Assembly (NCBI RefSeq): GCF_047495875.1
Contig: NC_092459.1
Location: forward strand, 11,164,965 to 11,228,964
Length of the DNA: 64,000 bases
Reading direction: 5' to 3'
Origin: Pithys albifrons albifrons
Taxonomy: Eukaryota > Chordata > Aves > Passeriformes > Thamnophilidae
Program-made: the position numbers and the translations under genes
Shown here: positions 12,601 through 22,986 of the stretch, piece by piece
Layout: the number at the start of each line of letters is the position of its first letter
How positions within the stretch are numbered: position 1 is the stretch's first letter
The notes under the pieces: generated by a model
Told to the model about the DNA's origin: nothing
Databases searched by the model: none
Seen by the model: only the letters and a program-made list of their open reading frames with translations

Positions 12601-13084
12601 AAATCCATTTCAGAGAGACAAGCTGTTATATTTTAATTTTCTTTTTACAGAAATGTTGAAAGAATATTTTCTTTTTGGAATTTGTCCATAGCATATGACC
12701 AAACCCCTCCTTTAGTAACTAGCTAAATGATCCACTTATGTTAGTTAAAATATAGACAAGAAAATTGTGTTTTAAAGGGATTTCAGGACTGCCATATACC
12801 ATTGCTAGTATGGTTGATTGGTCTTTATCTTCTCACTTGCTAAGGACACACTTTAACAGACAAACAAAACAGCCCAGAAACCTTTCTCTTGCTTTTATAA
12901 TAGATAGCAGATCATGTCTACAGCTACCCATTCTGGTACCCAAAAGAGTGTGCAGAAATCCAAACTGGTTGTTGACTGAGGTCCCTTAGCTCATGGTGGA
13001 CCACAAATCAAAACTGGGAACAGAAAGCCAGAGTGGCAGCTGACCCATGCCTGTTGGCTCTGACCAGGACAATCTAACACAACA
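9666..13084. other. Long unique interval with short microsatellites
   Basis: About 3.4 kb without a recognised gene. An imperfect GATA/AATAGA repeat is at 9786-9836, and TA/TG-rich sequence at 9960-10110 probably includes low-complexity DNA. Sequence at 11270-11480 is less AT-rich than its surroundings but matches nothing I recognise. Around 12030-12070 there are clustered TTAATTA/TTTAATTAC homeodomain-type words, compatible with a conserved noncoding element but not proof of one. Confidence 0.5.
9786..9836. repeat. Imperfect GATA-type microsatellite
   Basis: Runs of GATA, AATA and GAGA units (AAATAGATAG, AGAGATAAATAGATAG) lie in one 50-bp tract. They are interrupted rather than perfect, so this is an ageing microsatellite. 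Confidence 0.8.
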
Positions 13085-13740
13085 GAGATAATATACTGTC
13101 ACGGGTGGAAATAGGTAATGGCTTAAACATACTAAGGTCACCAAAAGACTTTTGTCCACTGTCACAGACTGAAAAGAAACAGCTGTTCACCCAGCAAAGC
13201 CCACCTCTTCCTGAGTATGCCTAGTGCAAAAGTACCTTCAGATCAGGTAAGTGGGTGCCATTGTGCAGCTATTCCAGGTGCAGAAAGGTGTGCATATCTG
13301 AAGCTACAAACTGGATTTCCAGATAAGGGAAGAAGCTAATAAGAGCCAAATCCTGTGAGATGGGATAATCTTTCTTATGACAACAAAGTCTTCCCATGAT
13401 GGCTATGTTGTGGAAACCTTTCTGGGGAACATCGAAGGCATTAAAACTCTCATCCACAGGGGAGGTGCAAGCCAGTCCTGCCTGAGTCTATGTAACTTAT
13501 GAAAATCTTTGAGTCTGGGGGGGCTTCTCCCACCCCAACTGGATCAAGACCATCACTTTGACAGGACTGTGACCACCACTTCAATGACCAAAGCTGCAAC
13601 TACCAAGTTTCATGGCTGGGTCCAACAGATGGTGACTATGTATCATTCTACTTTTGTCCTTTCTTTCCCGTTCTTTCTCCCTTTTACACATTTTCTTAAG
13701 TGTTATTTTCACGCTTTAATGTTTCTGTATTACTATAGAT
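13085..13740 (+). mobile_element. Degenerate LTR, probable old relative of LTR1
   Basis: The segment around 13540-13620 (GGATCAAGACCATCAC..., TTTGACAGGACTGTGACC) parallels the 38440-38520 block in the diverged LTR at 37963 and, more distantly, the GGATCCAGAGGAGCAGCAGG block of young LTR1. Neither end nor a target duplication could be fixed, so the limits are approximate. It is probably an older layer of the same LTR lineage. Confidence 0.45.
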
Positions 13741-15382
13741 GATAATAACCAAAAAGCCTACATTCATCTGTCCTTTGAAACCAAAGTGCTCTGAAATAAA
13801 CCCTACATAAATGTATATTTACAAACACCAATCATTCAGTGCCATTTCACTCTAAACTACCCCAAGAGACTTATTAACAAGTACCTGGGTTATCCTGGCC
13901 TTCTGGGGCAGATGTTAACATATACTTATACATATGCCTTCTTTTGTTACTACAGACATTTCCCCAATAATATAAAATACATTTTTAAACCAATAATCAA
14001 TAGCCATGCTTTTTTATGGAAAATGTACTGATGATTTCCAAAGAAGTGAATCATTCGCTAAAGTATTTATAAGGGAACAATCCTGATGGATTTCTGGCAA
14101 TATCTATGGTATTCATAGGAGAGAGTCAATACAAGTAAAAGCAGTTGCTGCTGAATCTTCCCTTTCCTGACGCATAATGCAGTTAAGTAAATTTATTAAA
14201 ATGAAGAATATGAATATTTGTTTAATACTGCAGAGCAAAGAGTGGTCGTATTTTTTCAAATGTTCATTGCAGACTGAATAAAAATGTGTGATGAGGTAAC
14301 TCCTTAACCATGCTGAAATAAACAGTTCCAAAGATAAATTAAAGATTATTTCCTTTTAATAAGGTTAGTTACTTCTGTAAACACCTAAAAGTTCATGGTT
14401 TTATTTAGTAAGCTATCTAATAAACTCAATATAAGCATTACTTCACAGACCAGTGTAAATTGAGCTACAGTTTAGTTGTGGGTTAATAAAGTAGACACAG
14501 AATTATGTATCATATATAGAAGTGTCAGGGACAAGAGAAAGAAGCACAGATGTTAATGGAAACAAATCCAGAAGATATATAGGGAGGTGAAACACATATG
14601 AGTACTCAACAGCATAATCCTCAAACACATATGCTGAACCACAACCAATTCCTCTGCCACCACACACTGGAACTGTAGGCCAGTTTGTATTTGTATCATT
14701 CTGCACCAGGTAAGACTGATTTAGTTTTGAATAAATGTTTTGCACAGTTCCTTTACTACTTTACTGTTCCATGGAGAGATTGAATATATTTATTTTAAGC
14801 AAAAGAACATTAATAAACTGCCACGATGCCAGATGGACTGTGTTAATTGCCCTCTAACTGTCAGAGCACCCTGTTGCACTACTTCTGTAGTTTAAGGTAC
14901 GTCAAAGCTTTGAACTGCAAAGATGCAGAGTAAAACAATATCAAAATACGCTCAATTTACAGGGTGTTTTTTGTTGGCTTCAGGACTCTAGACCCCATTT
15001 CCTTTGATGAGGACTTGGCATATTGCTCCCAAATGTACCTTCAAAAATGTTCTAGTGAATGCAGTCCAGTGACAATATTATTTTATTGTTTGAAAATGGT
15101 AATTTTGAGCTTCTTCAAAATGCTTTACAGTGAAGCATATCAGCTCTTTCAGTACTAGCTCAGAGGTCCCTCATGGAACATTGTGTCCACAGACTTGCAT
15201 CTAAAATGGAAATGAGACAGAGCCCTGATGTCTAAAGTCAAAAGATTCTTCCAGAAAATGTGGTTCTACTGATAGTATTTATTGTCTGTGATGACATCCA
15301 AAAAAACTTCTAAGTTATTGTAAATTCCCAGCAATACAGCTATCACTTGCTCTCTATTATAATCTAAACATTGCATATAATT
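13741..15382. other. Unique AT-rich interval
   Basis: About 1.6 kb without a recognised gene, RNA gene or transposon. Only short, low-information open frames are present. Confidence 0.55.
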
Positions 15383-15799
15383 TTATGTGAGCAAAAATTC
15401 AGCGTGTACCTCCAATAGAAGCCTTTGTGTGCTGACAGGTACTTTCATCTGAGTCCGTGCTGATGCCCTTATTTGAACCCTTACAACGTCCTGGTGACAG
15501 CACTGCAAACTTGGGAAGCTGAAGAGATGGGTTGTGGTGTCTTCTTGCTCCTCATTAACCTTTTCTCCATGGTGCCCATTGCATAAAGTGATACTCCACT
15601 CATGGACTAGAGCTTGGTCTGCTACAATGCTGATTCCTCCACTACTCCTGCTGAAACTGCAAAACAGAGTATAGATCTCTTTCTTATCTACCTGTATAGT
15701 ATTAAAAAGGTAAAAAAACCAGCCAAATAATGCCATCTTTTTGGGGGGTGGGGGGATTCTGTGATGTATACATTTGTCTTTTGCATTTGCCCCTTTCAA
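15383..15799 (-). CDS. Unassigned 138-codon open frame, doubtful
   Basis: A minus-strand frame of 138 codons is unusually long for this AT-rich background and does not lie in a repeat I recognise. The N-terminal part is low complexity (a PPPP run from a G-rich tract at 15741-15753). The middle and C-terminal parts read like ordinary protein but match no family I know. No splice sites or poly(A) context single it out. It may be an old pseudogene, an exon fragment or chance. Confidence 0.12.
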   Translation of the reverse strand: MKGANAKDKCIHHRIPPPPKKMALFGWFFYLFNTIQVDKKEIYTLFCSFSRSSGGISIVADQALVHEWSITLCNGHHGEKVNEEQEDTTTHLFSFPSLQCCHQDVVRVQIRASARTQMKVPVSTQRLLLEVHAEFLLT

Positions 15800-15954
15800 C
15801 AGAAGATGAAAATTAATTTAGATCTTTTCTTAGATATGATCCTGTGAAGGGGGTGAATGTGTAAGATAAGTTAAAACAAAGACATGGATAAGGACAATGC
15901 ACTGTGATGTCACAAAAATTAAGTTAAAAAGCAAATGAAACCCAATTTTAGTTG

Positions 15955-16045
15955 TTTTCTTCCATAATGACAGATATTGTAGTCACTTGAGTGTGAGTAG
16001 TTTTCTTCCATAATGACAGATATTGTAGTCACTTGAGTGTGAGTA
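15955..16045. repeat. Exact 46-bp tandem duplication
   Basis: The 46-bp unit at 15955-16000 (starting TTTTCTTCCATAATGACAG, ending GAGTGTGAGTAG) is repeated immediately at 16001-16045. It is identical for 45 bases before the sequence diverges. The identity implies a recent slippage or duplication event, or an assembly artefact. Confidence 0.95.
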
Positions 16046-17464
16046 ATCCCATAATTTGGAATCAAAATTCTGGTGAAAGGAGAGGTTTAGCACAAGAAAG
16101 GTTCATGTGCTCCTTCTTGCTGATGCACAACCAAAAATTCATGCACCATCATTCTGGTTACAGAAATCCCCTTTCTCTTGCAACAGGATACCTGGTCAGA
16201 AGTGCCATGAGCAGGAAGTGCCCCTTAGTATTTTTCAGTTTATTACAGCAATAAACTAATGTGCCTTATATGATTAGAGTTGTCTGGATTCTCATTTATT
16301 GCTGATGGTCCATCAAAAATTGTTCTGTAAATAAATAGTCTGCTATGAGGAAACACACTTGAATATACAGGAGCTTAAATTTACAACTTCTTTCTTCGTG
16401 TCTCTCTTCTGAATCTATCTGCTTTTTCATGCCCTGTGAAAAATAATTTAGAGATATTCAAGCTTTCTTCAGGTTTTTCCAGGCCTTTTAAAACTTTAAA
16501 GCAAAAGAAATGGTAATGATATCACATGCACTTTACCCACATTTGTAGTTTAACAGAGAAACTCTTCAGTGTTCTTGTCCTACTGTTTAAAAATATTCAG
16601 GATTTAATGAAGAAACTTGGCAAGTGAAGCTGTGGTTTCAAGTGCTGCATGCAAATCTTTAGAACAGAGAATTACATGGTGATTCAGTCTCTCATGTAAT
16701 TGTATTGTATAAATGAAACAGCATAGCACATGGGAGAAAAGTTTTGACATTCTCAGTATCATTATTCTCTCTCAAGATATATTTCTGCTCTGCTGATTTT
16801 CTGTTGTTTTAACAACCTATTGGTGCACTCAAGAGGACTTAGCAATTAAGGTAAAGATTTATGTTTTTTGGCCAGATACATTTCAAAATGTTCAGCACTT
16901 CAGACATGCATATATAATCATGCTACACTTCTGAACTTCCACAGCTTTCTCTTCCAATATGTCAGTGCTCCCATGCTTCTTAAAAGCACAAAAGCTGAAG
17001 GATTGCTCCTCAGAAAACTATCTGAAGAAAGTGCCCTCCTTCTCCTTATATATTTAGAAGGCGGTACAGAGCTTCACCATAGAGATACTGAGTGAAACAT
17101 ATGTTTCTTGTACTTTCTTTACATTAGTTATGCTTTCCCAAGCCAGAGTAGACTTTATGCTGAATGCTTATTTCATGATCTTTTTGAAATGAATAGAAAC
17201 AAACTCTACACTGCATTGTCATCAGACATATAAAGAGTTTTTTATTATATATTACAAACTGAGAGGTAAAAAACAAAAAAAGAGGAAAATATACTGTACT
17301 TGTATGCATTAAATGCATGTATGCACAGAAAACACTGCCTTCCTTATCTGCCTCTTGGTTTCGATAAGTCATTCCTATGCTAAAGCTGATAGTCTTTATG
17401 ATATTTTTAACAGTGTGAAGACTTACAAAGGTATATTTAACAAGAAAGGAACTTATTTTATTTG
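16046..17464. other. Unique AT-rich interval
   Basis: About 1.4 kb between the tandem duplication and the next CR1. I see no supportable gene or repeat. Confidence 0.55.
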
Positions 17465-17995
17465 GGAGAGAACTTAAAGATCATCTAGTTCCAACCACCC
17501 TGCATTAGGCAAGATCACATTCCATGGATCAGGTTACTCAAATTCTCATCCAATCTGACCTTAAACACTTACAGGGGTGGGACATTCACAACTTCTCTGG
17601 GCAATGTGCTCCAGTGCCTCACCACCCTCACAGTGAAGAGTTTCTTCATAAGATTTAATCTCAATGTACCCTATTTCAGTTTTAAGCCCCTGTTCTATGA
17701 TTTTGTGCCTTTATAAAATGTTCTTCTCTAGTTCTCTTGTAACCCACTTTAGGTACTGTAAGGTGCTACAAGGTGTATCTAAAGCCTTAATGTCTCCAGG
17801 CTGAATAGCCCCAACTCTTTCAGCCTGTCATTATAGTAGAGGTGCTTCAGCCCTCTGATCATCTTCATGGCCTTCTCTGGACTTGATACAATGGTCCATG
17901 TTCTTCTTATGCTTGGGGCCCCAGACTTGGATGCAGTACTCCAGCTGGGGTCTCACAGGGGCAGCTAAGGGACATAATCACTTCCCTCATCTAGC
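17465..17995 (-). mobile_element. CR1 LINE fragment
   Basis: The left end (GATCATCTAGTTCCAACC near 17480) is the reverse complement of a CR1 3' UTR. It continues through TGTGCTCCAGTGCCTCACC to the ORF2 C-terminal coding region (GACTTGGATGCAGTACTCC at about 17925-17945). Several frame breaks make it non-functional. It lacks the terminal octamer repeat, so its extreme 3' end has decayed or been lost. Confidence 0.92.
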
Positions 17996-19142
17996 TTCAT
18001 GTTTCATATAAGCAAACATAAAACCAAAAGATATGAACACAGGTTGACTGTGAATGAATGAAGAGAATAGACTATACAAGCAAATATATAACAGTTGCTT
18101 CCAAAAATTATACATTTTAAAAATGAGCAAGACAACATTTAAATTTGAATCAATTACTCTAAATTAATTTACAGTTTTTGTGCTTACACTTAGAAGAAAA
18201 ATGTTGTTCTAGAAGACTCCAACAGCACCTATGGCACTTCACTGACTGGAAGGAAAGGAGGCACCTACTCGCTCCTTTACACTTCATGCCTAGAAGTAAA
18301 TGAAAAGAAATAAACCAGGAGCAAATTCCTGAACTGGATATAGGGCCATGAAATCAGCATGAGGAAACTAGAAAAAAAGGCAGGAAGGAAGAATTTATGA
18401 ATAAACCAGGAATTTGGTAACCAGGACCAATGTCATTGGAAATTTATTGTGCTAGTATTGAGAGAGAAGTAGTTATGTTAGAAATGGCCCATAAACGCCA
18501 TTAGGTAAATTTGTAGACGTGTGAATAATACGTGCTGGAAATCTATGGCATCCCAGAACAGAACGTAATACTGTCTCCCTGATTACGTTAGCATATGGAT
18601 TCTTTCTGTCTGATTTAATTGAACTAGATCTAAATACTGAAAATTAACATCTGATCCTTAATTGCTACCTTCTAAAATATTTTACTGGTTTTAAACTGAG
18701 CATGGGAATCCTTCTTTCAATATAGAGAAGATGTCACTAAATCTTTTAAGGCAACCATCTAAGCAAGCAAATTATTTAGCACATGAAAAGAAGTGTTATG
18801 ACAAACAAGATTATTAAAAAGGACCCTCCAGTTATCTTCTGACCATTGGGTTTCATTATCAGCATCAATGAAGTAGTAAATGTTAATTAACCCCTGTGGG
18901 TAAAAGGGACAGTTCCAATCACAGACATAATGTCAAAAGCAAATAATGTTATACATGTAATTGATATCTCTGCTTTTGTGTGAGCTACTAGACCAAAATA
19001 ATTTTATCATCAACACCAATATTTCAGGATGAAAATAAGAGTATAAGAAATAAACAAGCTGTGAGATAAAATGCAGCAGAAACATTAAAAAGAAGGCTGG
19101 TTTGATTTTCTTAGCTGATTCTGTAAGCAACCAAAACGACTA
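17996..19142. other. Unique interval with a CpG-retaining block
   Basis: No gene or transposon was recognised. The block 18490-18600 keeps five CpG-containing words (AAACGCC, AGACGTG, ATACGTGC, AACGTAAT, TACGTTAG) in otherwise CpG-poor DNA and has a CCATAAACG word resembling Hox/Cdx sites. It could be a conserved noncoding element, but this cannot be shown from one sequence. Confidence 0.4.
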
Positions 19143-19375
19143 TCATAGAATCATAGAATATTTTGAGTTGGAAGGGACCCACAAGGATCATTCAAGTCCA
19201 GCTCCTGACCCTGCACGGGACAGCCCCAAGATTAACATCATGTGCCTGAGGGTGTTGTCCAAACACTTCTCAAACTCTGGCAGACTTGGTGCTCTGGCCA
19301 CTTCCCTGGGGACCAGGTTCCAGTGCCCCAAAGTCACTTCTGGGATGAAACTTCCAGTTCATTACAGAGATAGTT
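19143..19375 (-). mobile_element. CR1 LINE 3' fragment
   Basis: It starts with the octamer-type terminus ATCATAGAATCATAGAATA and continues GAGTTGGAAGGGACCCACAA and CTCCTGACCCTGCACGGGAC. This is the reverse complement of a well-known CR1 3' UTR subtype. Only about 230 bp are present, so it is strongly 5'-truncated. Confidence 0.95.
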
Positions 19376-21788
19376 CGTGATCCTGACTGGATCACTGAAT
19401 TTAAGGCCAAGAAACAGAAGCATAACTGGAATCTACTCATCCAAGTGTGGCTGTACAGACTATAGAAATGTTGGAGTCAATACAGCAACACAGTATTATA
19501 GTAATACTTCCCCACCACAGCTATAAGAAAACTTGGACAAATAAGTGGTGTCCTCACACACTACCACCCAGGCTCAGAACTGGTAATTTATTAGAGCTTA
19601 GCAACCATCTAAAATGCCTGATCATTGTATTATTTTACACATTGAACTTTAGGAAAAAAACTAACGACAAAAGAAGAAAAAATATTATTTTCTCTACTTA
19701 TTTGCAAGGGATGAAAAAGAAGAAATTATTGCTCAGATTCAGATCAAATTAAAGCATTTTTCCCATTTTATTTTATTTGCTAGTAGAGTGGTGCTGCCTA
19801 ATACATTTCTACTCTTTTACAAAAATCTAGTGTTTTTTAAGCCATAATGAATATTTCAGGATTTAAATTGCCTGACAGTAAACCTGAAGATACCCCTGGG
19901 ATTATTCTGTTCAAGGCAAAGGGGAGAATGCTGTGGACCTGGATCAGATTACCTGTGGTTTCAGAAAAATATTGCATACATTTTCAAGAGGAAAACAATT
20001 TAATTGTTTGCCTACATACCTGATTACATTTTATGACTCTACCATGAGATTTTAGATTCCTTTCTAAAGTGATAGGATGTATGTTATGGAGGATGAAGAC
20101 AAACCAGAACATTTAAAAAGTGTCCCATGACTTTATCCAAACACACTAGGCAGTGAAACAGCAAGATGCTCTGCAGAAAATTGGCACAAACCCCAGTTTG
20201 TCATTCTTTCCCAACTTGAGGTTATTGTTTTTATAACACTAAGATCAGAAAACTAAATTGTTTTCCTGGAGTAGTTTTTTGAAATAACAATTAGTCTTGG
20301 TTTACACCAGGGAATGAAAAAGTTATGGCCTTTAGTCAGTCTGGCTTGGATTTTTTGTTACCTGCAATGCTTATTCAACAACCATGTAAGAAAATAGCTT
20401 GGCTCTAAAGCTGAACTTTTCTGATAACACAGATCTTAGTTCTATTGTAGAGAATAAAAGAGCTGTGATTTTTGGATCAACAAGAATGGGCTTATGATCA
20501 TGTTCTTATGAGTGACATTATTTCCAGTTACTTGCAGAACTGACTTTATTCACGGATTTATCATTCTCTGATTACAAAAAAAGGATCACCTGAGTGGTAA
20601 ACGCATCTGGCACTGAAATATTCTGAACTAACACGCAGAAGTATAATAATCTCTTCTGAAAGTGAAGGGATAAATGTAACATAAGGACTACATATTTTTA
20701 TGTGAAAATACAGTCTGTTTTGTGAACATTCATGATCAAATGCAATAACATTTTATTCCCATCTTTGTGGTTCAATGTGCCATATTGCGCTGCTTGCTTC
20801 TAATGAAGTAATTAAAAGGAAAGGTTCAGCAGAAAGTTTTAGAAGAGCCTTTTGTTCTTTTGGAGAATTAGTAAAAGTCTATGTGGAGGAACACCTGTAT
20901 CTCAGGTATCATAGACTCCTGTATTTGCTAAATATAGTTTTATCTTGACAAAATCCCTTTCCTAGAAGGAGAAGCACAGAATACAAAGAGCTATATGGGT
21001 TAATAGGTCATGACTTACAGTACATTCCCCGTTATCAAAATGTTCTGAAAAAATCTTGCTCATTAAAATAGTCACAAGTAGTCACATGAGTTGAAATAGA
21101 ATTGATGTACTTCATGTGGGAACTTCAACCTGCAAAACAGACTTCTGTCTCCCAAAGAACCAGAGTATTCTACTAAACTGGAATAAACTTATTGTCCTTA
21201 GTATTTCATTTTATATTTTGCTTTTTTGCTTTCCATATGTTTGACTGAGATAACCTTTCTATTACTATCTTATATTTGGCTTAATAGTTTTCTATGACAG
21301 AAGAGGCTGAGCAGCATGAGATTTTGGACAATGGTAGTCTTCATCATAAACTAAACAAAATAAAACCTCAAAAGAATTTTAGCTGGGGAAAACCCCCAGA
21401 CATTCAAAGCAGTCTTTCTTTGCCACAAGGTCTTCATTATCTCTTCCTAGGTGGTACAAACTGACCCACTTTGTCAGGTTTTCAATAATGAGAAATACTC
21501 CACGACTTCTACTCAGTATTTTTCCAGATTGCTTCTGTGATGTGTTTGTTCATCAGCTCTCTAGTCAACAGAATGTTATGTAGATGGGAAAAAATTAAAC
21601 GAATCAACAAAAAAAATCCTTTGGATGCAATCATGGTACAATCATGGGAAAAGACATTAATAAGGAAGTGCTTGATAGTTTACAGGCCTCTATGAAAAGG
21701 TAGAAGTTAATGCTCATTAAAATGCCTTATAAGGAAGATATCGTTGGTTTAATGCGCCACCGATACGGTGATAAGGTTCTTCAGCTCC
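19376..21788. other. Unique AT-rich interval
   Basis: About 2.4 kb with no recognised gene, RNA or transposon. The segment 20775-20830 (ATATTGCGCTGC, AAGTAATTAAAAGG) is the least AT-simple part. Confidence 0.55.
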
Positions 21789-21793
21789 GAGGG

Positions 21794-22414
21794 TGTCTCG
21801 GTTTGAGATAAGCAACTGCCAACCCCCCTCCAAGCACAGAGAGAAAAGCCTCCCTCTTAACACCAGGGAAAGGGAGGAAAAGAGAGGGGAAAGAAAAAAA
21901 ACACTTCAAACCACGTTTATACTAAAACTACATGTATTTTTACAGAAAGAAAGAGACAATTAGAAGAGAGTACAAATATACACTCACACAAGTCTGCAAT
22001 AACAAATTTCCCACTTCTTAATGAACACACAAATTCTACTGTCCTAACTACACATTACTTAAGAAAAACTTTAGTCCCCAGGAAGACAAACTCAAGCAGA
22101 AAGGAGAGACCCAGAACAACACAGTTTACTTTCCTGAGATACCCTGTGAGCCAGTGGTGGGCCTGGTCCTCTCCATCCCCCCTGGGACAGCATCGTGCGT
22201 CCTCCCAAGAGGAAGGCTGAGAAGTGACTGCCTTAACCACTCCCACACTGGTTCCTACTTCCCTGGAGATGATGTCATAATGTGGTATGGAATACAAAGT
22301 TACTGGCTAGAAGAGGTCAGCTGTTAGCTCAGCCCAGCTCAAGTCAGCTGACAGCTTTGGCCTAGTCCAGACTTCAGAGCCCAAATTTAGGCCCACCTAG
22401 GTGAACCCATAAGA
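21794..22414 (+). mobile_element. Solo LTR, family LTR3 (ERVL-like)
   Basis: The element begins TGTCTCGGTTTGAGATAAGC and ends GAACCCATAAGA, where the expected CA has become GA. Exact 5-bp duplications GAGGG lie at 21789-21793 and 22415-22419. It is 621 bp. It carries a GATGATGTCATAATG...GGTATGGAAT core at 22268-22292 that recurs in LTR5 and LTR6. No ERV internal sequence adjoins it. Confidence 0.85.
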
Positions 22415-22423
22415 GAGGGGAAG

Positions 22424-22986
22424 TGATATCATGCTCTAAGAAGAGCAGCTCTTTTAGGGTTATCCCCTCAAAGCATGGGTAGGCTCCTCCCACTCCCATC
22501 CCAGCGCTGAGCTCCCAAAAGAAGACAACCATGCAGGATGAGAGGCAATGAGGAGAGGCAAAGTTTATTGGGGTACCCGGCTTATAAAGGGGTAGAGGGA
22601 GGTTTCCAGAACATGGGAGGAGAGAGGGGAGGATAGAAGCATCCCATTGGTCCAAGCATTTGCAGAGGGGAGGAACAAGGAAAAGACCAATGGGAAACAG
22701 GGATCTGAACAAAACCATATAAGGAGAACTACTGCAGTGCACCAAACAGGGGCCAATCAGGGTAGGGTTGGTGGGAAAATCCTAGGGGTTTATGGAAAGA
22801 AGAACTTGGGTAGGGACTGCTACAGGGAAAATATAATGGGTAGATCTGGTGACTTTACATTTATTAAACAAGGGAAACATTAAATTTGGTACAAAAGATT
22901 AACATTCCTGGGACCAGGCTCCTCTACCTTGGCATCTTCATCTATTCATCTTTGTCCATTTCACAAAGTCCGGGTCTATCCCAAAA
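22424..22986 (-). mobile_element. Solo LTR or ERV fragment with class II-like promoter layout
   Basis: On the minus strand the order is inverted CCAAT words (22753, 22686, 22646), a TATA box CTTTATAA (22589-22582), then AATAAA (22568-22563) about 15 bases later. This compact TATA-AATAAA spacing with a short R is the arrangement seen in alpharetrovirus-like LTRs. It differs in sequence from all the other LTRs here and follows LTR3 with almost no spacer. The edges are tentative: a GGAAG word at 22419-22423 and 22987-22991 may be the target duplication, but the right terminus then ends CCCAAAA and not CA. Confidence 0.55.
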
